Shown piece after piece: positions 32,801-44,719 of a stretch of 64,000 nt of DNA. Numbering within the stretch: the first letter of the stretch is position 1; every line of letters starts with the position of its first letter. Source of the DNA: Cristatella mucedo (Eukaryota; Bryozoa; Phylactolaemata; Cristatellidae); NCBI GenBank assembly GCA_009760855.2, contig WPIO01000001.1:21418501-21482500 (forward strand), written 5' to 3'. Under the pieces are notes generated by a model. The model worked only from the letters and a program-made list of their open reading frames with translations. It was not told where the DNA came from and made no database searches. The position numbers were made by a program, and so were the translations under genes.

Positions 32801-35247
32801 GTTTAATTAGCACGTGAGAGCACGTGAGCCTTTTGGTGGGCATCATCAAGCTGATCATGCTAATCCGTTTAAGCCTTTGCTTTTAATCATCTTTCTTGAA
32901 GAAGCACGATTTACCCATGTGCAGACTCGCAATACAATACGAGGACTTTCAGAATCCATTATAATCATCAATAATTTCAGATGGACACACGCGATAAATA
33001 CCGTAGATCAAGTTCATGTACCTCAGAATATCCGTAAACGGAAGTCACCACTAATTCACTATCCGGCTCTAACCAGAGGAAGATAGCTCACGTCAAGTTG
33101 ATATGGTAAGCATCTGTATGTCCCGTAATTAATATCAGTTTTGAATTGTTCTACTTTTCAATCGTTATACAGTGGTTAAAAGAAAATTTATTTTATTTTT
33201 GAGCACTATCGTACCACTTAACTTGAAGCCCAGAGACTCCAGCATCCCATTTTTTATGCGAAGACGTCAGCTCAGAGTCATTTGGCCTTTTCGCTAACGA
33301 TAACTATGTCACTGAGACAGTTTTACGACCAATTTGGTGTCTATTTTTACAAGCCAGTCTTTGCACTTGAAAGAAAAATAAATTGTAAGTGGTAGGGAAT
33401 TGACGAAGAAACCACGAACAGCTTAAGATGTTTATAAAGACTACTTCAAAACAAGGACAGTGACTTCAAAAATATTAGCAGAAAATATCTAACAAAATGT
33501 AGTCATTAAAGAAAGGTTTAACTAAAAAAATTTTGGTGTAAGGAAATAGATTCTATATTAGCCTTAGCAACGTGTAAGAAAATTTTAACAATTTAAAACT
33601 GCGTCGAAATTAGCTGAGATTTAGTTTTTTTAATTTTCAGCTTACAACATTTAATACTTGATATCCCGCGATGATTTTTCACTGGTCTATGCTAGTCCCC
33701 CCATATTTCAACATTGCCAAAGTGATTCCCTCATCTAACGCAACATAAAGCCGATAAATGTGTCATTAAGTAGATCCATTCATTTTAGATTCGTGACAAA
33801 AATATTTTCTTACATAATTTAAGGTTAAAAAAGCCGGCTTTCGCATATATAAGCTATTGACACAGTGACAACGATGAATAATTGGCAGGTTCACTCGCTA
33901 CAGCAGTTCTGAACCTGTTTCGGAATTGTCTGACCTTGACATTAACGAATAGCTATGCGACTAGTTAGAACACGGGGGTCAGGGACCAGGATGTGATTCT
34001 GAAAAATGCAATCGCTTTCAGCGGTCATGTGCAGCGGCAGTCCATTAGTAGTGGAGATGCAGCTGCGGCTTGCTAATCCGTTTTATGAACGAGGCGAACG
34101 CATCCGGCCTTCAATATCGGCTCCCGATGGATTCGCGGGGCAGGACTGCTAAAAACTCAAGCAATAAGCCTGGTTGATAGGTCGCCCCGCGGCGAGCTAT
34201 CGACTGATTAAGTATTAGAAAAATCATGGCTGATTTCAAGCGCTTATCACTGGTGCTTCGGATTTCAAAGCAAAGAGAACTTGAGAAGAGACGAGAAAGT
34301 GGAAGTCAACCGTCAAGACCCGTGAACGGACACTCGCTGTTTAATTCAGCTGTGCACTAGCGGAAGGAGCAGGAGACAAGATTTGTCTTTGTCTTCGTGT
34401 TGACGCACAGAGAATACGTGCCGATTGGCCACTGTAGTGCGAAGAAGGGAATGCTGGACATGCCAGATTTGCGTCAGGGCCCGCGAACAGGACTCGCTTG
34501 AGAGCTGCACCCGATAGTTCAGCTTCAACTGCAATGCGGTCAACCTCGAGCGAGGGTCCGATCGATGAAAAGAGCCTGCCAAGCAGCAGTTCACTTACCT
34601 ATGTGCGCCTCGACGCTGACTATGATATTAAGAATCATGAAGCTCCACCAAGTCAGGCAGTGAGGCGAAAATATCCAGGGGATTACCGTCGTGCCAAAGC
34701 CGACCGTGATGAGCTCCCACGGATGCAAGTACTGCGTCACCCAGCAAAACGGGCTGTGGTACTCGTGGTGGATCGCGTGGAACCAGCGATACAATACCTT
34801 GTACCTGTGGTGAACGGAGTGCCAGACGAAGTAGTAGAGGTCAAAAATGAGCAGAGAGGCGATCTGCTGGAAGACGAACTCCGAAACGGTCGGCGCGATC
34901 GGTTCCAGTGGCGTTGGCGGCTGCCACAGGGCTTGCGCGACTCCGGCAGGCAGGATGTACATGACGTGATTCCATAGTGTCACCCAGACCGTCTGCTTGA
35001 CCATGGGCCAGGTCACTTCCTTGTCTGGCTGAATCTTGTACTGCTGTATCCAGTGCCACTTCTTTCCACAAAGGTCGAACACCATGAAGGGAAAGACGGC
35101 GAAGAAGTAAAACGTGACGCTCATGACGACCGGCCACATGGGCGAGCAAAGCAGGTCCTCGTTGCCGATGCGCAACCAGTCCCAGAACGGCTGCAGCAGC
35201 CTCGAACCGTCATCGCTGACGTCGGTGAGTGACCAGTTGGCGCTCAT
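28317..35247 (-). CDS. CH25H: cholesterol 25-hydroxylase-like protein, complete, two exons
   Basis: Exons 35247-34599 and 28669-28317 join in phase 1 (G|GC) to give 333 residues. The protein is a fatty-acid-hydroxylase-superfamily enzyme, a di-iron membrane oxygenase of the endoplasmic reticulum. Its three histidine boxes are intact: HSVHH (143-147), HAIHH (157-161) and HDMHH (239-243). The stretch [11 protein letters not shown] and the following VPFGLYGG align without a gap to vertebrate CH25H across the splice junction. Hydrophobic segments lie near residues 38-58, 86-108, 122-142 and 178-210. The C-terminus is an unusual Gly/Asn/Ala-rich tail. ATG at 35247 has A at -3. Substrate is not shown by sequence: sterol 25-hydroxylation is the family precedent, and other sterols or fatty alcohols are possible. 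Vertebrate CH25H is intronless; here a 5.9-kb intron precedes box 3. Confidence 0.9.
29430..29505 (+). mobile_element. LINE A/SINE1-type 3' tail
   Basis: A partial tail stem (GAGGGTGCTATACCAATC) followed by an ATT-type repeat. Confidence 0.5.
29802..29888. repeat. CT microsatellite
   Basis: Pure CT array of about 85 bp. Confidence 0.98.
30101..30388 (-). other. unidentified 95-codon open frame
   Basis: Balanced residue composition with Trp/Cys residues and no low complexity. No domain is recognised. It lies within the CH25H-like intron on the same strand. It may be a remnant of a mobile element. Confidence 0.2.
31662..31711 (+). CDS. candidate first coding exon (16 codons)
   Basis: ATG at 31662 opens [16 protein letters not shown] and reaches a strong donor AAAG|GTAAGT at 31712. 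The start resembles those of short cytoskeletal proteins of the calponin/transgelin type, but no following exon was found. The overlapping upstream frame (49 codons ending LRRLGI) weakens the case. Confidence 0.2.
32100..32152. repeat. AT-rich microsatellite
   Basis: Tandem ATAAATA/ATAT units. Confidence 0.85.
32235..32395 (-). mobile_element. SINE2 copy, diverged
   Basis: The typical SINE2 order on the minus strand with a B-box-like GGATTCAAGTCC. Confidence 0.75.
34599..35247 (-). CDS. CH25H: CH25H-like exon 1 (residues 1-217)
   Basis: It starts at ATG 35247-35245 and ends at ATAG|GTAAGT, with the donor at 34598. It carries the first two histidine boxes and four hydrophobic segments. It is the only long frame here with a clear domain; the plus-strand frame at 34498-34977 is its antisense. 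Confidence 0.92.
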
Positions 35248-35450
35248 TTTCTCTCTTTCCCTTCTTCTGTCTCGGCTGCTTGCTTTCGGCGCGAGCAGAC
35301 GCCTCTTGCCCTGGCTGATGTCCTACGAGAGCGTCAGGGGCGCCGCCTCCGCGTGGTCACGGAGTGTCCACAGGCACCGGCGTGCCGTCTATTAGAGCTC
35401 CGCCGTCAGATACGCTGCAGATAAGGACTAATCGCAGCCTGAATCAGATT
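35248..35450 (-). promoter_or_regulatory. CH25H: GC-rich 5' flank of the CH25H-like gene
   Basis: CpG-rich sequence directly upstream of the start codon on the minus strand, with a purine-rich leader just before ATG. No TATA box was seen. Confidence 0.35.
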
Positions 35451-35454
35451 CCTC

Positions 35455-36610
35455 TTGCTCTCTAAGGTCATGCGCCAGTTCTACCTTTTAGCGTTTGGCT
35501 CGACGCAGCAAAATCGCACGCTCCTGTGCCCAAGCTGCAGTGCAGGCATTGTAGTGAAGATGCGGTGGCTCCATGCGCTCCAAGGATTTCTCTGTCGAAA
35601 TCGGCCCTGCTGGGGTACAACGACAGCGATCTCAATGAAGCTTCAATGAATTCGCGTGTTTCCAATTTTGGATTCTGCAGCTTTCGAGACTTTGAGCTTG
35701 AGTTATCAACTCGGTGTATACGTGCGCATTTGGAAAAGAATGCAGACGACGATTCTCCCGGCGTAAACTCGATGCTATTCACTCGACCGACATTCTACCG
35801 CGTGCAGCAGTTCTTTGAGAACCGGACGCAATGCGATTATGTCAAAAGTAAGGGGCCAAGGGGTGCAGATTGATCTTTTTCGAACTCTGCCAATGTAGAG
35901 CTGGAACATTTGTAGTCCTTGCTGTTTCTTCTCGAAGGGAACAGTGGCGAATCGAAAGGTTGTTTCGATGCTGTCTAGGTATGTCATGATGATCGTACGC
36001 TTCTGCTGTGGCTGGCTGCAGCAGCTTCTATGCTGGGCGTCTTCCAAAAGTATCTTACATCTATCTATCTGTGTCGACGGCTCATGCGGCTCTACGGTAA
36101 CAGACATGCCGCAGCTCAGAAAGCAGATTTCAGCCGGAGCTCGTCGAGAAGCTCAACAAATAAGACTTGGCGCCAGGAGCACTTGGAAGACTCCGCTGCC
36201 CAGCAACGCCCCCTAGATCGCTGCGAAGCACGCCAGGCCGTCCGTCGCAAGCCTGACAGGAGTTAGCAAACTTAGCCTCCTCCGGCACTGAGACCGGTCG
36301 AAGAAAGCTTCCCAGGCTGTCACGTTGCCGGACGATATGTCTCCACAAGTGAATCCGGAGGCAAGGGAACAGCTAGCCAGCCGATGGAGGCGTTGCCCCT
36401 GGAGCAAGACCTGCCGACTGCCATATTGTCCCATAAGTATCAATGCTGCTGCAGAATGCTCTGTGCGGAGGCAGCAGCGGCGTGGGAGGCGTATGGAGGA
36501 GTTCAGGAGCTGGGTCCCACGGATGATTAAGATCCTCAGCAATCCGTCAGCCATTTTCAAAAGGCGATGCACGAAGCTGTAGCCATTGCTTGGCTAGCAG
36601 TTATCAGTTG
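35455..36610. other. unidentified region open on both strands
   Basis: The plus strand has frames at 35526-35873 and 36325-36582, and the minus strand at 35775-36107, 36213-36572 and 35468-35782. The minus frame at 35775-36107, with YLDSIETTFRFATVPFEKK, looks most protein-like. No domain is recognised, and stops break any longer reading. It may be a decayed mobile element or an unrecognised gene. Confidence 0.25.
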
Positions 36611-37640
36611 AATGGTAGCTGTGCGGCCCACCAATTTTTCTGTTGCATGCCGATGCCCAGCTAGTAGTTTCTAACTCAAGAAAAGCACAGCGTAGTCCAC
36701 CATTCAATTATTGCGAGCCAGTGCCCAGCCAAGTAGTACCAACTTTAGCCCATCAAAGACCAGACCGTTTCTACGATTTACACCATCATGTGTACATGAT
36801 GAACCGCTTCCCTAGACAGAGTCTTGAGTACGTGTTACAAGCCGTGCTCTTGCTGTTTAACGAGTCTACGTACACGAGGTAAACCTGCCTGCGGTTTCGA
36901 TTGTTTTAGGAAAGACGACGCTGTTTCTAAGTAAATCTTGAACGCAATTGTCCGTAGCAGGAAAACAAGACCAAAGTTTGGTGCTGTTAATTTTGAAAAT
37001 GGCAGGTGGATCCTGAAAATCTGACTGACCTTTATTCTCTTTTTAGTTGCTCATCAGTGTGCTGTACTGCTCTGTACAGTCAACCGCTCGACGAGCGGGG
37101 CGAACGGGCGAGCTGGGTGAGCGGGTGGGCGGGGTGGCGCTCTCTCCGAACCCGTCTCTCCATCGCAGCAGCCACTATCGACGCGAGAGTCATCAACCGA
37201 GGCATTACTAGATGCTCGAATAATCCGAATGCCAACTTTATGAGAAGATGAACGCTCGAATAAGCCTACCTGAAAAAGGTTATGCGCATATACGATTGGC
37301 CGATCTTAGAGGGTGTCCCCATGTGTGCACACGCACATGCGTATAGCATGCAGTTGATTAGCTGTACAGGCGCTTCGATGCGTCCCTGTCTTCCAGCACG
37401 TCGAACTCTCTCAAAACCCTACTCGCCGTGTGTACTTCTGACGTTCGCTCTTGGATCGGTAGAAAATTTGTATTGTTTAATAATGATAAAAACTGACTCG
37501 CGAGGAGACAACCGGATATTCCACAGAAAACCCTGGCATCGAAAGGGGAATGGCCACCACATCTCTTGTCGCGCACCTGCAAGCAATCTGGATAAGCTTT
37601 TCCAAAGTGAACTTTCTCTATTCAACCACTTCAAATCCTC
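36611..37640. other. unassigned
   Basis: Short frames only, with a GC-rich patch at 37080-37160. Nothing recognised. Confidence 0.3.
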
Positions 37641-37654
37641 AGTCAAGCCTTTTT

Positions 37655-37735
37655 CTTTGCAGCAAATGTAAAGTGCCGAGAAAGAGATTGAGTTCTCTGA
37701 GAGCGCTATATAAAATATATTATTATTTTTATTAA
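37655..37735 (+). mobile_element. LINE A 3' tail
   Basis: Tail hairpin GTGCCGAGAAAGAGATTGAG and an ATT-type repeat. Confidence 0.8.
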
Positions 37736-37969
37736 TTCTATTACTGAGTCTACCTACTCGCACCAAGACAACATTGCGAAGCTTCGGGGCTGATTAGACA
37801 AGGAAGTGCAGCCAAGCTGTTCCGTTCATTTTTGACACCCCCTCCTGATTTCTGAAGTTCACTGCTCGATGGTCGTCAACTGTACGCACAGACTCCGAAG
37901 TCAGTTGCCAGGTTGCCACATCCAGGCTTACCTGTCGTGGACGTCGTAATCTGCCACACAAAACGCCAC

Positions 37970-38305
37970 TTAAACGCCACTCGCTCTGCTGAATCGAGTC
38001 TTTAGCTGCACCTCAAACCGAGCTCAAAACCTTCAAGGAGCGTGCCTTCAATTCGTATGCTCCAAAGCTTGGAACTCACTCCCGATATCCCCTGACTTGA
38101 GGAAATTCGTAAATAAAAAGGCAAAGAACCACTAGTTCCTCACTGCACATTCTGGGACCCGGTAAACTACCTTTTGAGGATTTATTATTACGCGCTGACT
38201 CTTTTTTATCCTTAAACACTCATAATGTTTTTTAAGCTTATATGAAGTGCCACAAAGAAATTTTTCCTGATGGGGCGCACACCAATTTTTATCATTACTT
38301 TTTAA
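37970..38305 (+). mobile_element. LINE A 3' fragment, degenerate
   Basis: Decayed C-terminal coding region (LKTFKERAFNSYAPK, compare LKSFGDRAFSSYAPK), then an eroded 3' UTR and tail. Confidence 0.7.
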
Positions 38306-38344
38306 TACACCACGTGCAGTTTTCAACGGTACAAATAATAAATA

Positions 38345-38515
38345 CTAGCTGATTTAACAGTCTCTTTTTGTATAGCGACAGAAGAGCCTTGACGGCTATC
38401 ACCACCGCTTGCAGTGGCGAGATAAAGGATCGCCCACCAAAGGATTTGAACCCAGGACTTCTGGGCCGAGGTCGTGAAAAGCAACCGCCTTACCTAGTGA
38501 GCCATTACGGCTCAT
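38345..38515 (-). mobile_element. SINE2 copy, well preserved
   Basis: Read on the minus strand, it has the B box GGTTCAAATCC (38452-38442), which fits the pol III consensus, and a plausible A box in the head. It ends with TTAAATCAGCTAG. A good reference for the family. Confidence 0.85.
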
Positions 38516-38519
38516 CGCC

Positions 38520-40730
38520 TATGCTCAGTTAATTAAGCCCTTGCCGCAACCCACGAAGTCATTGAATTGTCAGTGGATACGACATACTGTACAGACATGT
38601 ATTTCTTTAATCTTGGATCCTCCTAACTTTATGGGATCAAAGCCCTGCTCATTATAACTGGATTCCGTTAGTTGGTTTGAACAATGCTGGATGCCTTGTG
38701 TCGCGGACGTACGGGAAGGCTCCAGACAAAATGTTTTCGCAAGCACTACGTAAATATCGGCGTTAAACCTAATAACAGCGTGACCGATACTAGTAGGACA
38801 AGCATTTTGAAGTATTACGCAGGAATCGTAGAAGCAACCTCAAATGCACGTCGGAGACAACCTTCGAAGACAACTAATATTTCCCGTACTTCAAAAATAA
38901 ATCCATTTGACTTCACGAGAAGATTAAACCATATTCTCTTACAATCGACTGCCTAAACTTATCCAAGCGTTGGTACACGATAGCCGATGTTAGTAAGGAT
39001 CCACCGTAATTTCACTAAATTCTCAGATTATCTTGAGTTAATATACTGTCGCAAGAATAAAAAGCATTAATTATGACCCGCGTTGTTGCAGATACTCAAA
39101 ATTTAGAACTGCAATCAAACTTAGTTTCTCCTAACACAATCGATATCAGATTAAGACCAGTTTATTATTTTCACTTTGGAATGATCTCGGTGATGTAATT
39201 TACTGAGAAGCTAATTTTCGTAAACTGTTAAGGCATTTTAGCGAATTTATATACAAGTAAAATATTTGTTTAGTTCGAGTTTCATTATTGATATGGGTCA
39301 AACTGCTTGTGCTCTTTGACTAAAGCAGTTTTGTCTCTAGTATGCACTTGCCATTAAAAAGTTTAGTTCCTGGAAGTCTCTTCACTGTGAATCTCATTAA
39401 GAAACTTCATAAAATCCCATCATAGGCTAAAAACTATTTTTCTATTTCAAATCACAATCTTCCCTGTAGCTACATTATTTAAATTAGTTAAGACAGGAAC
39501 CAGCACCAAGGGCCATGATTTTAATATAAAAATTATTGATTATACTCTCACATTACTTGAAGACTAGAGTGAATGTCAAGGATATGCTTTAAATTATTCT
39601 CTATTATTCTAAATATCACTGTTTATTCACGAGCCCAAAGCTTGATAATAATTAGTAGCTCGGAAACAGGACGTCAACTAATTAAAAGGAAATCTTTAAA
39701 AAACATGTATACTGCACTAAAAATGAGATACTGCATCACGTAAAGTGTTGCCAAATTTTCAGGGTACTCCAAAAACAAAGTTAGTTTAAATTATCTCCGT
39801 AAAAGCAAAGTATCTTTCATAATTTCTTCAAATTTTACACAAGCAGTCGAGCAGTTGAGGTTATTCGCCGATCATGGTCATTCAGAGGCACTCCGGCTGA
39901 ATGCTGGCCGGAATTTCCATAGAGTATTTTAGGCCATGCTCTCCCTTAAATATCACGATTGAAACCCTAAATAGACGTTGGAGCATACATTGAAGTGGGT
40001 TCAAAATTACTCAGGCTACGCATATTATTATGGTACGATACACCTGCGAGCCTTATGCATATGAGTATGTGACATTTCCTTCGAGATTTCGTATCTCTAG
40101 TCTAAAAAAAACACCATGAATGCGCGTGGCACAAGGCCCTTACCTGGTGTCTCACCCAGCTGATAGCTAACGTTGAGAGAAGGTTCACCTGAATAAAATA
40201 GGGCTCTGGTTACCACTGTAGGACTAATATTGCCCATTTTTCTGATATTCATTATTGTTTCATAGGGCCTATAAAGCTCTCTCTTTGCATGATAACGTTA
40301 GTCAGACATGCCAGCATGTAAGACGCGTCTCAGCGTGACCACCATTATCATACCTTTCACACCGCAAAACGCTGAAAAATAGCTGGCTCAGCTTGGTAAA
40401 GCTATAGTAGAGGCAGGAAATCACTGTTTCAATTATAGTCATTGCTCGCACAAAAGCAGAGAATCACAGAAAATCAGTGACTTTAAGATTTTGTTATACT
40501 ACATGCATGGCCTAAAGTCCCTCATTGCAAACTGTATTTTGATTAAATTGTATGGTATTTGGAATAATACGTGTATTTTCATTTATTAAATCATACGGTA
40601 ATTGGATTAAATTATGATAGCTACAACTATACTATATATATATAAATACAAATGAATTTATGGTGATCCTAAATGCTCATTGAAGACTAGAAACTTTAAA
40701 ATTATAGACCTGGCGAATGAGATAGCTAAA
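38520..40730. other. 2.2 kb AT-rich, nothing recognised
   Basis: A 90-codon plus-strand frame at 38684-38956 has no domain. The rest has no long frame and no repeat known from this window. Confidence 0.4.
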
Positions 40731-40734
40731 TTTC

Positions 40735-40930
40735 TTCTTCCAACATCGACTGCGAGGTATAAGCAGCCCTTAGATCTTAGCCAAGTAGTAGAGTGCTCGC
40801 TTTTCACAACCCAGATTTTGGGTTCGAGTCCTAGAGTGGGCGATCTTTTATCGCATACTGTATGCGGCGGTGACAGTCATTAAATCTCTTTTGCCGCTTT
40901 ATAAATTAGGCTGTTGAATCAGCTTAACTT
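40735..40930 (+). mobile_element. SINE2 copy, plus orientation
   Basis: It has B box GGTTCGAGTCC at 40821-40831, an A-box-like head about 45 bp upstream, and the body and tail in reverse order to the minus copies (TTGCCGCTTTATAAAT, GTTGAATCAGC). Confidence 0.8.
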
Positions 40931-41250
40931 TCTATGATAAATATAAAAGCTGGAAATGTATACATTTCTGTGAATAAATTCAAAAGATTTTTCTGTTACC
41001 ATTGGATTACCAGAATAAGGCGCCTTCCCTTTGAGCATATGTCAGGCCGTACTCGAAAGTGACTAGGAGCAGACAAAAGACAAACCACTAGTGGTTCATA
41101 TCAATAAATAGGAAAAAAGAATTATGGAGTAAGCGACTTCGAGCACTAAAAGAAAGCTTAGAATTCTCCTTCAGAGGCACCTAGTAAACATGTGTGCATA
41201 CCGAAGGCTTATGATTGAAAAAGAGGGCATCAATTTTAAAGTATTAATGA
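40931..41250. other. unassigned
   Basis: Nothing recognised. Confidence 0.3.
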
Positions 41251-41254
41251 TAGT

Positions 41255-42010
41255 AAAACATATTTATAGCGCTCAAAGAGAAATAAATATCTCTATGCGC
41301 ATTCTAAATTTGCAATGAAGGAGTAATTCCAACTTTATTAGTGATAATATGCACAACTTTAGCATGCATAAGCACTCAAATGATAATTTACATGGTAGGA
41401 GCGAATTCTACGACGAACAGGTCTGTATAAGTTTTTCAATATTGCCAATTAAAGGAAAGTGGTGATGTCACTCGGTATTGGATGGTGTGATGTCACTTGG
41501 CTGTGGCTTCCATGCTTTTGGAGCATAAGAACTAAAGACGTCTTCTAAGGATTTGAGGTTGTTTTCAATTAGGTCTAAGCGACTTGAGTGAGATTAGGAA
41601 GCATTTCAGATAGGATTGAGAGAGTGAGAGAAGCTGAAATTAAGGGACAGAGCCATAAATTTGATTCACTGCTCTATGGAGAGCTAGTACCGGTCGATAA
41701 TTGATCTAATTTTAAAGTTGCTGCTTTCATGACAGAAAAGCGTAGCTGTTAAGTTTGGCACAAATTGTAAGCATTCTATAAGACCGGCAGGAATTCAACT
41801 GCTGAACGAAGAAAACAAGTCTAGCTGGGACGTCGCGAGTACCTGGAATAGTTCGGCCGTGCTATTCCTATCTAAGCAGGCCTGGATTTTTGCAACGTTA
41901 CGTAGTTAAAAGTAAGCAGACTATACTATGAACCGGATGCGGTTATTTAGTGGCAGGTCAGCTTAGCATACGACACCCCGATTCCGTGCAGATGCAAAGG
42001 GGGGCTATGG
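41255..42010 (-). mobile_element. LINE A 3' fragment, very degenerate
   Basis: Blocks follow the same order as 60-900: tail hairpin remnants, GCATAAGCACTCAAATG, GGAGCATAAGAACTAAAG, and the region antisense to the N-terminal part of the C-terminal domain. Confidence 0.6.
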
Positions 42011-42025
42011 CCGAGCACATTTTTA

Positions 42026-42044
42026 GGGTTTAGGGCGTTGCACT
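42026..42044. repeat. two telomere-like heptamers
   Basis: TTTAGGGTTTAGGG on the plus strand. Very short. Confidence 0.35.
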
Positions 42045-42049
42045 TTCCG

Positions 42050-43135
42050 AGAGACACGAGATTTTACCAGAATTCTCAGGTCGCCTTTTTCACCATACAA
42101 TTCCATCACCAATGCATGCAGTCAGGCGGGGAGGAATCAAAGCACGTGTACCGCCGTGCGCCGTCTGCATACAAAATTACAGCCTACGGCACTTTGCTGT
42201 TACACTGGAAAGAGGGAAGTATAGTTGGTTGAAAAAGAAGTGAACTTGAAGCCGATCCCTAGGATGCCGTATGCTTTAAAGGCCCTTTTGATGATCGTCG
42301 CTTTGGCTTGGCTCAGAGGTAAGTTGCTCGCCTTTAAGAAGGGTGTTTCGCTGAAGTCCTATATAAAGCAGATGAGCAAAATAGTGATTAAATTCTCTTC
42401 GGGTGCAAAATGAGTTTCGGCCATTGGAAATCTGCGCTCGGAAATCTACCTCTAAATTTTCTTGGTTAATGACTCCGTCCAAATTTGCCCGCGACGATTG
42501 CTGTGGATACTGTATGGACGCACATTCTGCAGGTCAAATATCCATCGTAAGTCATCAATAAAAGCGCGCGCTGAAGTGGCTATCAACTCAATTTAGCTGC
42601 AGACAGGATATGCGCCTAGGAGGCGCCTGAGCTGCTTCGGTTGCTTTCAGGCAGCCGTGCGAGCGGCAGTATTTGGTTTTTACGCTTTGACCACGCCAGC
42701 CATCCGCCGAATCACGGAGCGCTTCTACCGTCTCTGCTCTGTATGATGTGCTAGGCAGCTTGACAAACTGTATTGCCGTCCGATAAAGCCTAATCGACCT
42801 GTAGTTTTCCTTGATCCTACATTGGCCAGGAAACGAATCGTGGCGGACGGCTAGGACAAGCTGACGGCCGCCAAGTCGATGCGTGCCCCAGCGATCGACC
42901 TCACGCTATCGGGTCAGGGATGCAATGTCCAGCAATCATGACCTAGGAGCAAGGCCGTTGACTTTGAACTGAACTCCTCCTGTGAAATAGCACCGATAAG
43001 CGGAGGCTTGTACTGAGCAGCGCGATATCTATTTATGTAACGCGATCAATGCACGTCCTCCGACCTGGCCGGCATATAAGCGATCTGATCGCAGCAGCTG
43101 TCTTTAGGCCAAGATCTGCCGCTCTGTCGGTGTGA
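42050..43135. other. unassigned
   Basis: Short frames without domains. Moderately GC-rich from 42600. Nothing recognised. Confidence 0.3.
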
Positions 43136-43139
43136 GTTG

Positions 43140-43440
43140 TTGTAATGTATCTCCGTCTGCAACCTCACAAAACAGCAAAGACTACGCGTGTGTTACGCAG
43201 GAGAGTTTGCTATAGCGCACTCAAGGCCTGAGCGACTTTCGGTACGAATTCGGTAGCCAACGGACTTCATCTCGCGAAACTAAGAGAAAGTGCGGAAGCA
43301 TAGCTGAGTCAGAAGGGCAGTTTAGGTAGTGAGTAGAATAGAATTAGCAGCTCAGGACGGCGGTAAATGATGTGCCATAGCCTGCAGCAGGAGAGTAGAT
43401 GTCGTTGCTTAAGAATTGTGGAAGTGAGTACCGCAGTTAA
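43140..43440 (-). mobile_element. LINE B 3' fragment
   Basis: It matches the LINE B 3' UTR and the last coding part, as at 9065-9370. Confidence 0.8.
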
Positions 43441-43754
43441 CGGCGAGGTATTCAGCAAGCCGTCGCCGAGGGGCAGGCCAAAGACGCGACTGCGAACCAC
43501 TCGCTGCTTGTGGGCTTCCCCTGCTTGCTTGGACCCGTGAAAGTCGTGCAGCTCTGCGATCACCGGCCTCAGAGTGTGTAATGGTTGTACGTTAGTGCCG
43601 AGTTGGCAATAATAAACATACATATTTATCTGTTCGGTGCAGTACGACGGAGTAAGGCTCGAGCCCATGAGCGGGAAGCCTTAAACTCCTGCGGCGAACA
43701 GCGAAGAAAGAGTCTTAGTCTCGATAGCTCAAACGGGGTGCTGCACTGGCAACC

Positions 43755-44715
43755 AAGACTAACTTACTAGTTATGGGCAAACCCAGTGTGATTCGGAGAT
43801 TGGAAAGGCTGTCTCTCAAAATTGGCTGTGCCAGCATATCTCCAGTTGAACCAGCTCGAAATTTAGGTGTCATTCCAAAGCGACCTCTCGTTAGACGACC
43901 ATATCAGCTCCACAGTCAAATCTGCCTATTTTCAGCTTCATAACATTGCTAACATTCGGGCTTGTTTAGATAAGGATACCACGTCTAAGTTAATCCATGC
44001 ATTCGTGACATCCCGTCTCGACTTCTGCAACTCACTGCTTACTGGCCTACCTGCATGTGCGATCAGGCGATTGCAGCTGGTGCAAAACTCTGTAGCTAGG
44101 CTTGTCTGTCGTGAGCGTCACAGTTGCCACATCACACCACTTCTCGCCGACCTGCACTGGCTACCAGTCAAGCAACGGATTGACTTCAAGGTTTTGTCGC
44201 TCACTTTTAGGTCACTTCATTCTTTGGCTCCAGCCTATCTCTCAGATACACTACCCCATCAGGCCAAGCATCGTACCACCCGCTTTTCGGAATCCAACAG
44301 TCTACAAATACCTCGTACAAACCTCAAATCCTTTGGAGACCGTGCATTTAGTTCGTATGCTCCCAAAGCCTGGAACTCCCTCCCGACCTGCGTCAGAACA
44401 TCACCTGACCTGACCACATTTAAAAAGAACTTAAAAACACACCTATTTAGGACAGCGTTTAGTGGGTCCCTGTGATTCGTCCTTCGTGTGCTTATTCGTG
44501 CTGACACTGTGCATGCTGCCACTAACCACATTTGCATGCTGACCCTGTGCATGTCACACCTAACCATATTTTTCATTTTGTTTGTTTTTCAAGCATGATT
44601 TTACTTACCATTCAATTGAATTTCACTTTGCAGCAAATTTAAAGCGCCTAGAAAGAGATTAAGTTCTCTGAGGGCGCTTTATCAAGTGCATTATTATTAT
44701 TATTATTATTATAGG
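43755..44715 (+). mobile_element. LINE A copy 3 with intact C-terminal frame
   Basis: The frame at 43867-44475 (202 codons) covers the C-terminal domain to the natural stop, with LHWLPVKQRIDFKVLSL, RFSESNSLQIPRTNLKS and WNSLP. The 3' UTR and the best preserved tail follow: hairpin 44641-44680 (AAAGCGCC paired with GGGCGCTTT, AGAGA paired with TCTCT), then an ATT array to 44713. Confidence 0.9.
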
Positions 44716-44719
44716 GATC

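Larger units (their letters stand above)
28671..34598 (-). other. CH25H: 5.9-kb intron of the CH25H-like gene
   Basis: GT-AG intron. It holds LINE A-type tails near 28835-28895 and 29430-29505, a CT array, a SINE2 copy, AT-rich repeats and long unassigned AT-rich stretches (30400-31600, 32450-34590). Confidence 0.85.

Noticed and set aside
34498..34977. 159-codon plus-strand frame
   Set aside because: It is antisense to CH25H-like exon 1.
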